Shown here piece after piece: positions 54,549 through 64,000 of a DNA stretch of 64,000 nucleotides. This DNA is from Areca catechu (Eukaryota > Streptophyta > Magnoliopsida > Arecales > Arecaceae): positions 434,001-498,000 of the forward strand of contig JAHSVC010000024.1 in the NCBI GenBank assembly GCA_021397845.1, given 5' to 3'. Numbering within the stretch: the stretch's first letter is position 1; each line of letters starts with the position of its first letter. Position numbers and translations under genes: made by a program. The notes under the pieces are model-generated. The model ran no database searches. It was given only the letters and a program-made list of their open reading frames with translations, and was not told where the DNA came from.

Positions 54549-55334
54549 AATTGTTGCATTTTCCTTTTTGTCAGTTACTTGTAATGTTTTCCTTCTGGAT
54601 AAGGGTTTTTTCTCCTCAAAATAAATGACCAATTCTTTTTGAACTAGTCACTTTTGAGTTGATTCTTTTCCGGTGGATAAGCCGACGACATGGCTAGTTC
54701 GGAGCCGATGTTCTCGACTTGGTTGAAGATGAACTCCGAATTGAGGTTGTAATGCCATTGTTGATTTTCCTGGCATGGTTGACCAAATCAGAAAGGACCA
54801 GACCGGTCCCTTGGACCGGAATTAACCTTAGTTGGGCTGATGTTGATCATCCACCATAATTGTCCTTTTTGCATCGGTAGTAGCGTGGCGGCCAAATGTC
54901 ACTCCATCATTGGCGATTCATTAGAGGACATCAAGCACATTTTTTGCTATCCATGATGAATGCACGGATATTCGAACGATCGCATCTTCGTGCATCCTAG
55001 GTGCTGCCATACTTTCCTTTCCGGGCAGCGGCCATTAATATTGTAACTGCCCAAGGAGAATTACCCTGGGTTTGAAGCATCGTTAGCCTCTATTCTCGAG
55101 AGCAGTTGCTGGCGACTGTACCGTTCCTATAGCGACCATCTGGTTCAAGGCATCGTTCCGATGCATGGCACCTTCTGACAAGCTTGGGAAAAGTATGGGG
55201 CATATTTTTCTGCGGTCGTTCGTGGGCTCAGGATCCCTTTAAATAGGACCCAGCTCTTTCCTTTCGGAGGCCATCGAAATTTCAAACTTCTACTTCGAGA
55301 GTTGTTCTCTTCTTCTCCTTAACACTTCGTAGAA
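54549..55334 (+). other. Spacer with unit 2 3' end and unit 3 promoter
   Basis: The left part holds the unit 2 3' untranslated region (CAAAATAAATGACC). The right part has CTTTAAATAGGACCC at 55238-55252, a plausible TATA box 80-90 bp before the unit 3 ATG. The stretch between shows no open frame with recognisable similarity. Confidence 0.5.
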
Positions 55335-55865
55335 ATGAAGTTTAACATTTCAAAACTTTGGAGGATGGCTAGGAAGAGGGCTTCCAGCTCTTAGGTGGAG
55401 GGTGAGCCAAGTGGGAAGGCTCATCGAGGGGACGACGACGACCACCTGCAGGGGGACATTGCCTGTTTGGAGAGGAAAGTATGGGTCTTGGAGGCCTGTC
55501 TGGAGGAGGCCAGGGCTCGAGTCGAGGAGGCCATCGCGAAGGCGGAAGAGGCCAGGAAGGAGGCGGCGGAGGCCGTCGCAAAATTCATGGCGTCATCACC
55601 CTTCAAGGATGAGGTCACCGAGGTGGTCCTAGACTCTTATCACCGAGGGTTCCGGGAGCACCGAGACAAGGCCTTCCGGTACTACCACTTGAAGGGCCTG
55701 GAGAACATTAGGCCCTCTGTCCCCTTCCCTGGTCAGGAATATGACTCCGACTTCAAAGAGGAGTTGGAGTCCGAATCGGAAGGGAAGTCGGTAGCCTCCT
55801 CGTCCTCCTCTCAAAAATTTGGCATCCCCCGCCAGCACGGAAAAGGGCCGGCGGGTGGTCTCTAA
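55335..55865 (+). pseudogene. T2 antisense gene unit 3 (short, coiled coil only)
   Basis: The start is ATG 55335 (MKFNISKLW). A TAG at 55392-55394 interrupts what is otherwise one 176-codon frame. Coiled coil (CLEEARARVEEAIAKAEEARKEAAE), then the conserved FMASSPFKDEVTEVVLDSYHRGF block and an acidic Ser-rich tail. Compare FRASDKYMSEVREAAVDSFLKGF in T1 and FRMSSQFKMEVNEASLFSYQFGF in unit 1. The PF04195 part is missing. AATAAAG at 55940 could serve as poly(A) signal. It has its own upstream TATA-like site, so it looks like a separate minimal gene and not just an exon. Confidence 0.7.
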
Positions 55866-56553
55866 ATCTACCTTTCCACTATCTGCTCCTCTTTTCTCTC
55901 TCTTTTTTCTTTTTTTTTTTTGTAAAGTTCCCGAGATGCAATAAAGAAAGTATCTTTCTTTCCCGTTCCTTCTTTCTCTGTGAATGGCATACCTTGGAAC
56001 ATTACGAAGCATGGGTTTTGCAGTATGACAGCCGTGTGACAAACTTGCAGAGCCATTTTGGATTTGCTGATGGGATGGGATCGATTAAGCCATCTCGTGG
56101 AGTATTTATTGTTGACAGGATGAGTGATGTAGATTCACTTCGGCACATCTTCGAATTAACCGTAAGGTAGGGTGTCTAAGCCATCCCTGTGCTTCCCTGT
56201 CGAAGTTAAGGTAGGCTGATTAGGCCCACCCTGGTGCATTTTCGGATTTACCATATGGTAGGTTATATGAATCGTCCCTGCACCTTCTTTGGTATAAGGT
56301 AGGCTAGTTAGGCCTGCCCCGGCGCGTCTTCGGATTCACCGTAGGGTAGGTTGTATGAACCATCCCTGCACTTTTGATCATTTGGCAGCCTGATTGAGCT
56401 GTCCGTTGCGCTCATCAGACATACTAATAAGATGAGTGGATCAGGCTCGCCTTTGCACCTTTGTTCGATCCTGTTGAATGGATCATTGAGACCGTTGTTG
56501 CACCATCGGGATGGTGAGCTGTTTAGAGTTTCATGAAAATCTTTAGGGTATGT
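55866..56553. repeat. T2 spacer with ~45-bp tandem repeats
   Basis: Unit 3 3' region, then at about 56160-56375 five degenerate units starting GGTAGG(C/G/T)T with (A/G)CCATCCCTG or GGCC(C/T)(A/G)CCC in the middle and TTCGGAT or equivalent at the end. Alternating unit types give a ~90-bp dimer. It occupies the same place, between pol end and antisense gene, as the 119-bp array of T1, but shares no sequence with it. Confidence 0.7.
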
Positions 56554-57707
56554 TTATTGATAGTACTTGCGAAGATTTTGTACATTCCAGGGGTGAGGTA
56601 GCACAACGCCATCCAAAGTCTCAAGTCGATATGTTCCTGGACGCATGACTTCTTTGACTTGGTATGGTCCTTCCCAGTTGGGAAAAAGTTTGCCCTACTC
56701 CGTTGGTCTGGATACTTCAGTTCTTCGCAATACCGTGTCCCCAATGTGAAAGGTCTGCTCTTTCATCCTAGTGTTGTAATATTTGGCAACTTTTTGTTGA
56801 TACGTTGCCATTTTTATTTGGACCTGGAGTCTGGTGCTCGGTAGTAAATCTAAGTCCACCCTTCTGCGTTCGGAGTTCCCATGCTCTTCATACTCGTCGA
56901 TTCTCAAAGACTGCAAGAAAATTTTGATAGGAAGGACTGCTTCGGTACCGTATGCCAAGTTGAATGGAGATTCGCCAGTGGCCGTTCTCGGGGTTGTCCG
57001 ATATGCCTAGAGAACGGAGGTCAACTCCTCTAACCAAAGTCCCTTGGCTGCATTCAGCCATATCTTCAGACCATAGAGAATGGTCCGATTCGTCACTTCC
57101 GCCTCCCCATTAGACTACGGATGGCCGACGGACGTCAACCTGTGTTGTACATGGTACCGAGCACAGAAGTCTTTGAACTTGGGGTTGTCGAACTCCCTCC
57201 TATTATCAGTGATTATAGTGTGTGGAATTCCGAACCGGAATACAATGGAATTTCTAATGAAATTTTTGACCTTGCCTTCTATGATGTGAGCCAGTGGTTC
57301 GACCTCGACCCACTTGGTAAAGTAATCGATGGCCACGATAAGAAACTTTCTTTGCCGAATGCTAGTGGGAATGGGCCGAGGATATCCATGCCCCATTGGG
57401 CGAAGGGCCAGGGTGCTATCAATTGAGTCAAATGGCTTGCTGGTTGTCTTTGGACATTGGCATACCTCTGGCATTGATCACATCTTCAAACAAAATCGAC
57501 CGAATCCTTTTGAATGGAGGGCCAATAGTATCCCTGGCATATTATTTTATATACCAAGGACCTGCTCCCCAGGTGATCTCCGCATATGCCTTCGTGGACT
57601 TCCCTTAGGGCATTGTCAGTGTCTGATGGTCCCAAACACTTTAGCAGAGGTTGGGAGAACGATCTTTTATAGAGGGTCCCGTCTAAAATAATATATTGGG
57701 ATGCCAT
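56554..57707 (-). pseudogene. T2 integrase
   Basis: Minus strand. HHCC zinc module at 57600-57490 (HEGICGDHLGSR), then VAIDYFTKW (first Asp), ITDNRREFD (second Asp), a stop after SVGHP, NGEAEVTNRTIL (Glu), NLAYGTEAVLPI, GDTVLRRTEVSRPT, WEGPYQVKEV and the natural end RKYYQ with TAA at 56554. At least three in-frame stops. Homologous to the T1 integrase at 33190-34428. Confidence 0.82.
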
Positions 57708-59760
57708 CTAGTGGGTCCTTTTGGCCTCTGCTTTGTCTTCTGGTAATGTACCCTCATTCAAAAATTTGAGGATGGGATCCATCCAATTGGGTTCAGCCTC
57801 GATTTGGTGCACCTCTAAAGTTTCTGCGGCTATGCTTGGAGTTTCAAGGTGTTCGATGAAGGTGCGACCGAGGGACTCTGGAGTGGTGGTGGCGAGCCTA
57901 AATAGTGCATCCACCCTGGAGTTCTCCAATCGAGGGACGTGAATGATCTCAAAGAACTCCAATTGAGAGGATAGGGCTCGCACCTTCTCCAGGTACTGGA
58001 TCATTTTAGGATCCCTGGCTTCAAACTCGCCTTTGACCTAGTTTACCACCAGTTGGGAGTTCGAGAAGACCTGGAGTCTCTGAACCCCTAAGCTATTGGC
58101 GATTCAGAGTCCTACATGCAGGGCTTCAACTCAACCTGGCTGTTTAAAGCACGGAAGGAAAATCGGAGTGCGTAATCCATTGTATGTCCATCTGGTTTGG
58201 TTAGTATGAGGCCCGCTCTACATCCAGCAGAGTTGGAGGCCCCATCTACATGGAGCACCCAAACAAACTCCGCGTCCTTCAGAGTGACTCCTTCGATTGG
58301 ATGTGCTTCGTCTTCGTCCTCGAACTTCTAGGTGCACTTAGTCAAGAAGTCGGACAGCACCTGGGCTTTCATAGCCGATCGGGGCTGAAGCTGATATCAA
58401 ACTTACTTAACTTTATAGCCCATTTGGCTATCCTCCCTGAAGTATCGGGATATCGGAGAATGGCCTTAAGAGGCTGACAGTCAACACCACGATGGCGTGG
58501 GCATGGAAATAGGATCGTAATCGCTTTGCCACAATTATCAAGGAGTATATCAGTTTCTGTAGTTTTGAATATCTTGTTTCAACATCGTGCAAGACTTTGC
58601 TGATATAGTAGATCAGCTTATGGGAGCCGTCCTCCTTTCTTCGGATGAGGACCGAACTGATTGCTTCATCCGAAGCAGAGAGATATAGGTAGAGTATTTT
58701 CCCCTCCTGAGGTTTGGAGAGCAAAGGTAGAGTCTCCAAGTACTTCTTCAGTTCTTCAAAAGTAATGTGGCAGTCCTCGATCCATTCAAAGCCTCAGGAC
58801 TGTCGAAGTACTTTGAAGAAAGGGATACATTTCTCGACTGATCGGGAGATGAATCTGCTCAAGGAGGCGATCCTCCCTGTCAGTTGTTGTACCTCCTTCT
58901 TGCAAGAAGGATGCCTCATATCCTTAAGGGCCTAGATTTTTTAGGGGTTTGCCTCGATCCCTCTCTTAGTAACGAAAAACCCCAGGAACTTGCCCGAAAT
59001 TATCCCGAAGGCGCACTTTATTGGATTTAACTTCATACGGTGGCGTCGCAGGGCTTCGAACGATTCTTCCAGGTCCTTGATGTGATCTTCTTTAAGAAGG
59101 CTTTTAATGATCATGTCGTTGACATAGGCCTCCATGTTCCTCCCCAATTATTCCCTGAACACCTTGTTAATCAGCCTTTGGAATGTCGCCCGGCATTCTT
59201 GAGCCCAAACGGCATCATTTTGTAGCAGTAAAGATCTTTGTCGGTGATGAAGGCCATCTTTTTCTCATCTTGGGGATCCATTCAGATCTGGTTGTATCTA
59301 GAGAAGGCATCCATGAAGCTTAATAGCTGGTGCCCAACAGTGGCGTCAACTAGTTGGTCGATCTTTGGAAGGGAAAAGCTATCTTTTGGACAGGCTTTGT
59401 TGAGATCTGTGTAGTCAATGCAGATCCTTCACTTGCCGTTAGCTTTCTTCACCATTACCATGTTGGCCAACCATTCAGGATAATGCACTTCTCGAATGAA
59501 TCCTGCCTTGATGAGTTTGTTCACTTCTTCATCTATTGCCTTCTGCCTTTCAGGGATGAAACTCCTTTTCCTCTGTCGAACCGGCTTATATTTGGGGGCG
59601 ACTTCCAACTGATGAGTAATTACTTCGACTGGAATTCCTGGCATGTCCGAAGCTAACCAGGCAAAGACATCGCCGTTGTTTCTGAGGAAACAGATCAGCT
59701 TCGCTTTGGTTTTCTCGTTGAGCATGCTTCTGATCTGCACGACCCTGGTGGGGTCCTCTT
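57708..59760 (-). pseudogene. T2 RT and dual RNase H
   Basis: Minus strand. RT begins in 59429-59740 (DVFAWLASDMPGIPVEV; EWLANMVMVKKANGK) and is stopped where Trp of KWRI is expected (TGA). Then IDYTDLNKACPKDSFPLPKID, SFMDAF, and the catalytic block as YVND with Asp changed to Asn (58941-59147). The gypsy RNase H is in 58428-58739 (LYLSASDEAISSVL). A second RNase H, with VDGASNSAG near 58245 and VPRLENSRVDALFRLA near 57925, is the archaeal-type copy. Inactive several times over. Confidence 0.8.
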
Positions 59761-60329
59761 CAGTTAATTATACCGGGATGGTTCTCTCCATGGGTTCACC
59801 AGAATCTGTGATTGGGTCTCTCGGATCTAATTGATCCCAAGTTGTTGGATCGTTGGAGTGCTTGTCTTGAATCATCAAGCACTGTCGTGCCGTTCTTTGA
59901 TCTCCCCTGGCTTCTCTGAAACCTCTCCCGGTGGGAAAACGTACCAAGAGATGATAAGTTCACACTATGGCCTAGAATTTATTCAGGGTGGGCTGTCCTA
60001 GAATCATGTTGTAGGTCGAAGGGATTCGGACCACCATGAAGTTGATTGGTAGTGTCTTCTGTCGGGGTTTAGTGCTGAGAGTTACAGGCAATATTATTTC
60101 TCCCTCAACATCGACCTGGTTGCCTCTGAAGCCAGTAAGTGGTATAGGGGATCTTTGTAATTTGTTCTTAAGCAGGTACATCCGAGAAAATGCATCGTAG
60201 AGTAAGATATCGACAGAACTTCCATTATCAACCAAGATAGCCTTACATCATAATTGGCCACAACGGTCGATATTACAACAAGGTTATCATGCGGGAGCTG
60301 GACCCCTACGAGGTTATCATCGGAGAAGA
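59761..60329 (-). pseudogene. T2 protease and end of the gag-protease linker
   Basis: Minus strand. Protease in 59972-60235: MVDNGSSVDILLYDAFSRM active site and STYNMILGQPTLNKF. The preceding linker VQLPHDNLVVISTVVANYDVR (60245-60310) is the conserved stretch before Tat protease, one frame off. Coding is cut at 60330 by the copia-C LTR. Homologous to 30608-31011 of T1. Confidence 0.82.
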
Positions 60330-60577
60330 TGTTGACTCTGGTCTTGATTTTGATGATTGACAAAATATTTAAGTATATATGAGTACTAATTATATTTTAA
60401 GTATATTTTTCAGATCTTAGTACTCAACCATGTTGAATGAAGAAATACTTGTATTTCAGTTGAAAAAGTCATTAAATTAATAGAAAATCAAGTATATAGA
60501 CTTTGGAATTAATATGGAAGAACTTGAAGAGGTTAAAGTTTTAATTTGAAGATGTTTCAGCAATGGCACAGGCAAGT

Positions 60578-60815
60578 TCGACACCAGGAAATGAAGTGTC
60601 GATACATGAGGATCAAGTATCGACACTTGAAGAGTGAAATGTCGACTCAAGGCCTGAGACAAACAGAAAACTTCATAAAGCACTTTCAGTCAAGTGTCGA
60701 CACCTGGAGCTGAAGTGTCGATACTTGGAAGTGAAGTGTCGACACTTGGAGAATGAAGTGTCGACACTTGAAACTGAAGTGTCGACACCTGGAGGTGAAG
60801 TGTCGACACTTGAAC
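60578..60815 (+). repeat. GTGTCGACAC palindromic repeat array
   Basis: About nine units of 20-21 bp with consensus GAAGTGTCGACACYTGGAR. Five contain a perfect 10-bp palindrome GTGTCGACAC (starting at 60694, 60736 and three further sites to 60808); the others differ by one or two bases (GTGTCGATAC, GTATCGACAC). A gap at 60640-60690 splits the array. It is upstream of the TATA box, so it could bind dimeric transcription factors. Confidence 0.85.
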
Positions 60816-60888
60816 AGTAACGGCTAGTTTTCTGGGTTGCAGAACTTCTCCAACTTAGCTCCAACGGCTATATTTTCCTCCCTAACGG

Positions 60889-60898
60889 CTATAAATAG
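60889..60898 (+). promoter_or_regulatory. TATA box of copia-C LTR
   Basis: CTATAAATAG, a near-perfect plant TATA box, 75 bp after the palindromic array and some 300 bp before the hairpin chain. Transcription probably starts near 60920-60930, which would place the hairpins in the transcript leader. Confidence 0.75.
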
Positions 60899-61190
60899 TC
60901 ATTTAAGTGTTGGGAAGCTATATAAACATCAAGAATCAAATGAGAAAGTAATCCTTTGGTAAGATTTTTGAATATTCTTCAAGGATTCAAGAGTTGAGTG
61001 ATTCAAGCCTTCAAGCTTCCAAGTTTCAAAGAGAGCATCCAAAGTTCACATCCTCAAGCATCAATCAACGCTTCATCAACTTGAAGACAAGATCTCCATC
61101 AACATTCAAGGGCTTTAAAGAGGTATTTACTTTATTTTAGAAAGCTTTTATTGTATTCATTTATACTTGCTCTTATATTATTTGACTTGA

Positions 61191-61450
61191 GATTTTTGGT
61201 GAGCCTTAGAAAACCAAAGAGATTTTTGGTAAGCCTTTGAAAACCAAAGTGGTTGTTGGTGAGCCTTGAAACCAACTAGGGTTTTACTTGTGAGCCCGAA
61301 GATAAAACAAGTTGTTTAGGTTCTTAGTTAGCCCGTAAAACCAAGGGTGGTTGTTGGTGAGCCTTGAAACCAACTAGGATTTGACTTGTGAGCCCGAAGC
61401 TAAAACAAGTTGTAAAGGTTGTTGGTGAGCCTAAGTTATAAAACCAAACT
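61191..61450 (+). repeat. Chain of short hairpins with GAGCC loops
   Basis: Eight consecutive units have the form stem, GTGAGCC(T/C)-GAA loop, complementary stem. Examples are TTTGGT...ACCAAA (61195, 61225), TTGGT...ACCAA (61255, 61352) and ACTTGT...ACAAGT (61286, 61384). The stems differ while the loop GAGCC is constant. Present downstream of the TATA box and therefore transcribed. Confidence 0.8.
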
Positions 61451-61704
61451 TAGTAGAATTTTCAAGGATGGCTTGGGGAGTGGATGTAGGTGCTTAGTTG
61501 GCACCAAACCACTATAAATCTTTGTGTTTGTGTGATTGTTCTCCTTATGCTTTTATTTCTTTAATTTCGCTGTATTTATTTGAAATACACAAGCACTTGA
61601 ATTGCATTAGCACATACTTGCTTTAGTTCATATTTTAAATAGTACAAAAGTTTTATAAAATCCAATTCACTCCCCCTCTTGGGTTGCCTACCTGAGCCTA
61701 CAAT

Positions 61705-61716
61705 TGGTATCAGAGC
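61705..61716 (+). other. Copia-C primer-binding site (tRNA-iMet)
   Basis: TGGTATCAGAGC, a perfect match to the initiator tRNA-Met site, two bases after the LTR end. Confidence 0.92.
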
Positions 61717-61759
61717 AGGTGCTCTGTTTGAAAATCTATCGATTTTGAGCTAAAGTTTA

Positions 61760-62996
61760 TGGCAACCCTAGTAAGTATTAGTGTAAGACCACCATTTTTT
61801 GATGGCACAAATTATGCTTTTTGGAAAACTCGCATGTGTATTCATATTCAATCTATTAATTATTATCTTTGAAAAGTTATTGTTAGTGGTCCTCATATTC
61901 CTTCCATTTTAGTTAATGGCATTTCCATTTCTAAGCTCGAAGAGGATTGGAATGAATATAATATTAAATAAACTGAAACCAATGCTAAAGCAATGAACTT
62001 GCTTTATTGTGTATTGGACTTAAATGAATTTAATAGAATCTCATCATGCACATTGGCGAAGGAAATATGGGACACACTTGAAGTTACTCATGAGGGTACT
62101 CTTCGAGTGAAGAATTCTAAAATTAATTTGCTTGTACATTCTTTTAAAATTTTTGAAATGATGCATTATGAATCCATACCTGACATGTTTACAAGATTTA
62201 TGACTATTATTAATGAATTAAAAAGTCTTGGCAAAATCTATACTAATGTTGATTTGGTGAACAAAATTCTTAGATCTTTGCCAATATCATGGGATCCAAA
62301 GGTGACGGCGATCCAAGAAGCTAAAGATGTAGAACCTTATCTTTGGAGGAGCTTATCGGTTCACTCATGACCTATGAGTTGAACTTATGGCAAAGAATAG
62401 TGGAAGCTGATACAGAAAAGAAGATAATGGCTTTCAAAGCCAAAAAGAAATTCAAGACAATGATGGCAACTTGGAGCGATAGCGAAGATTCAAGTATGGA
62501 TGATGAAGTTGCCCATCTTTGCTTCATGGCAAATGAAGAAAAGGTATGTGCTGAAAATGATTATAATTTTATCTTTGATGAACTACATGATGCATCTAAT
62601 GATCTTGTGCATGAATATAGATTGCTAAAATTGAGCACAAGAAATTAAATAGGCATGTAGATTCATTTTCTCTTGACAACACCAATCTTGCAAATAAAAT
62701 GATGATTTGAATGCCAAGATTGATATTTTGAAAAATGAAAAGAATAATTTTTCTAAAGAAAAAAAAATTTAGAAAAAGAAAATGTTATTTTGAAAGATTT
62801 ATGTGATAAAGTTTTTAATGAGAAAAATATTTTGATTGAGGAAAAGAAGCAAAAACTTTTGAAGAATTTCTCTATTCCTGCTTCTTTCAATTTGTCTTAT
62901 AAATATGGTTTTAATGCTTATCCTTCTAGATTAAGAAAAGTTTGGATTCTAAAAGGAACCATAATTACTAATTATAAAGGATCCAAGAAAGTTTGA
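61760..62996 (+). pseudogene. Copia-C Gag
   Basis: The start is ATG 61760 (MATLVSISV RPPFFDGTNYAFWKTRM). Stops occur early (after INYYL and after YNIK); the frame 61993-62370 then runs through the core: AKEIWDTLEVTHEGTLRVK, MFTRFMTIINELKSLGK and KILRSLP..W..KVTAIQEAKD. A shift near 62340 continues as LIGSLMTYE and SDSEDSSMDDEVAHLCFMANEE (62343-62648). The last part (62790-62996) has the Lys-rich helix and an end like KGSKKV. A zinc knuckle is not seen. Multiple breaks make it inactive. Confidence 0.82.
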
Positions 62997-64000
62997 GTAC
63001 CAAAAATATCCACTTAGTTTATTTTGCAGGAATGTCTTGTAGTCCAACATGAAGAAAGGAAGTTCTTAAAAAATGGTTGTACAAGACAATTTGAAGAAGT
63101 GGACAAGCTACATTTTGGACTAAATGATAAAAGGAAGGACTATGTATATTGGTAAATTCTAAACATCTCCTTCCATAATTAAAAATGTAGTTAAATTTTT
63201 ATTGCATCAATTACTTTGAAAAATTATTTTAAATAGTTATTAAAAATCAAGTTTGGACTTATCGTCATTGGCTATGATCATGAACTTTTTGGTGTTGATG
63301 AATTTCATGATATCATGATTAAACTTATGATTGTAAGACCTTCACTTGATTTTGATTAATGTATCTTAAATTATTTCATGAAAAATACTTTTAAAGATGC
63401 ATATTGATTTGAAAAATATTTTAATTGATTAATTAGAATCAAGCTTAGACTAATAGTCATTTGTTGTGATCATGACCATTTTGATGCTGATGGATTTCAT
63501 GCTCTCATGATTTCAACTTATGATTATTAGACTTTCACTTGATTTTGATTAATATAGTTTTTGAATTAATTCAAGTGAAATGTTATGATTTATGTGTTTT
63601 CATGTTTGACATCTATGCTTAATCTAGAAATGATTTAGATCAAGTATAAAACTAGTAGTTAAGGGTTACATTTCAAAAGAAGGTATGCATATTGATAAAC
63701 CCTTGCTCTAGAAGCTACACTTGCTATTAAATTACTTCTAGCATTTGTGTAGATATCAAATCATTTTAAATGAATTTGAAATCATGCTAAAAGTTTAAAT
63801 GATCAATCATTTGTATTTTGAGAATCTAAATATCTTGAAAAACTCGAATCTTTGATTTCAAACTTAGAATTTATGTTCATATCTCAAAATTGTCTGAAAT
63901 TATGTTGCATGTGCTTTCATGTTCTTATTCCTTAAATGAATGCATATTTTTAAGGGAGAATAACATTTAGGGGGAGCATCTAAATATTTGTTATCATGTA
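62997..64000 (+). other. Copia-C region after gag, no pol
   Basis: AT-rich. Up to about 63155 there may be a scrap of the gag-pol junction in a shifted frame. After that two similar ~120-bp segments (63247-63366 and 63438-63556, sharing ATGATCATGA and TTTCATGAT..TCATGATT) repeat 191 bp apart. TTTAGGGGGAGCATC lies at 63968. No protease, integrase or RT motif is present on either strand. Confidence 0.55.

Larger units (their letters stand above)
49602..60329 (-). mobile_element. T2: Tat-lineage Ty3/gypsy element, interrupted by copia-C
   Basis: A minus-strand element. From right to left: the end of the gag-protease region, protease, RT, two RNase H modules, integrase, a tandem repeat spacer, three plus-strand (antisense) gene units, polypurine tract and 3' LTR (49602-50445). 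Its 5' LTR and gag would lie beyond copia-C, which cuts in at 60330. Pol has many stops; it is older than T1. Confidence 0.85.
60330..61702 (+). repeat. Copia-C 5' LTR
   Basis: TGTTGACTCTGGTC to ...GAGCCTACA, followed by AT and the primer site. Contains a palindromic repeat array (60578-60815), a TATA box (60889-60898) and a chain of hairpins (61191-61450). The left edge could also be near 60341 because T2 coding can be followed to about there. Confidence 0.78.
60330..64000 (+). mobile_element. Copia-C: SIRE/Maximus-like Ty1/copia element (left part)
   Basis: Plus strand. 5' LTR 60330-61702, primer site at 61705, gag 61760-62996, then about 1 kb of non-coding sequence to the window end. Gag motifs (KVTAIQEAKD, ILRSLP) and the 1.37-kb LTR fit SIRE/Maximus. 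No protease, integrase or RT appears where a full element would have them. TTTAGGGGGAGC at 63968 resembles the polypurine-like words near the 3' end of such elements. The five bases before it are GAAGA, which should recur after its 3' LTR. Confidence 0.8.

Noticed and set aside
60578..60815. CRISPR-like array of short palindromic repeats
   Set aside because: Spacers are only about 10 bp and themselves similar, units are degenerate, the context is a plant LTR, and no cas genes exist.

Overview
This window is nuclear DNA from a flowering plant. It consists almost entirely of LTR retrotransposons inserted into one another; I found no convincing host gene, tRNA or rRNA. The plant assignment rests on tRNA-iMet and tRNA-Asp primer-binding sites, plant-type Ty1/copia elements, Athila-like and Tat-like Ty3/gypsy elements, and a Tat-type antisense gene with spliceosomal introns. 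GC-rich Tat elements of this kind suggest a monocot, but that is an inference.

Bases 1-30186 form a dated nest. An outer copia element (copia-B, 982-30181, minus) is bounded by a perfect 5-bp duplication, AGGTC. A second copia element (copia-A, 1372-7455) sits inside its 3' LTR. Its gag gene is split by an Athila-like element (G1, 8732-28744, duplication GTGCT). The 5' LTR of G1 is in turn split by a younger, fuller Athila-like relative (G2, 17605-28440, duplication ACCGG). G2 has gag, protease, RT, RNase H and integrase, all with stops or frameshifts. G1 and copia-B keep gag and some protease but have lost most of pol. The left end of G1 carries an extra inverted piece of its own LTR joined exactly at the end of the primer-binding site, so both ends of the insertion are U3 ends.

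Bases 30187-39774 hold a 5'-truncated Tat element (T1, plus): protease, RT, two RNase H modules and integrase, then six 119-bp tandem repeats, a three-exon antisense gene, a polypurine tract and a 3' LTR containing a 122-bp repeat array. Bases 39775-41435 are decayed remnants (a duplicated segment, a chromovirus-like LTR end, a LINE-type zinc knuckle). Bases 41436-48140 are a non-coding copia-type element with 0.5-kb LTRs and a 5.7-kb internal region (LARD-like).

Bases 49602-60329 are a second Tat element (T2, minus), whose pol is decayed and whose 3' part carries three successive plus-strand (antisense) gene units. Its 5' portion is interrupted by a SIRE/Maximus-like copia element (copia-C, 60330 to beyond the window), whose LTR contains a palindromic GTGTCGACAC array, a TATA box and a chain of short hairpins, followed by a decayed gag.

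Most in-frame stops in these elements are TAG where a glutamine is expected, which fits deamination of methylated CHG sites. What links the genes is retrotransposition: full elements probably supplied enzymes in trans for the gag-only and non-coding ones.
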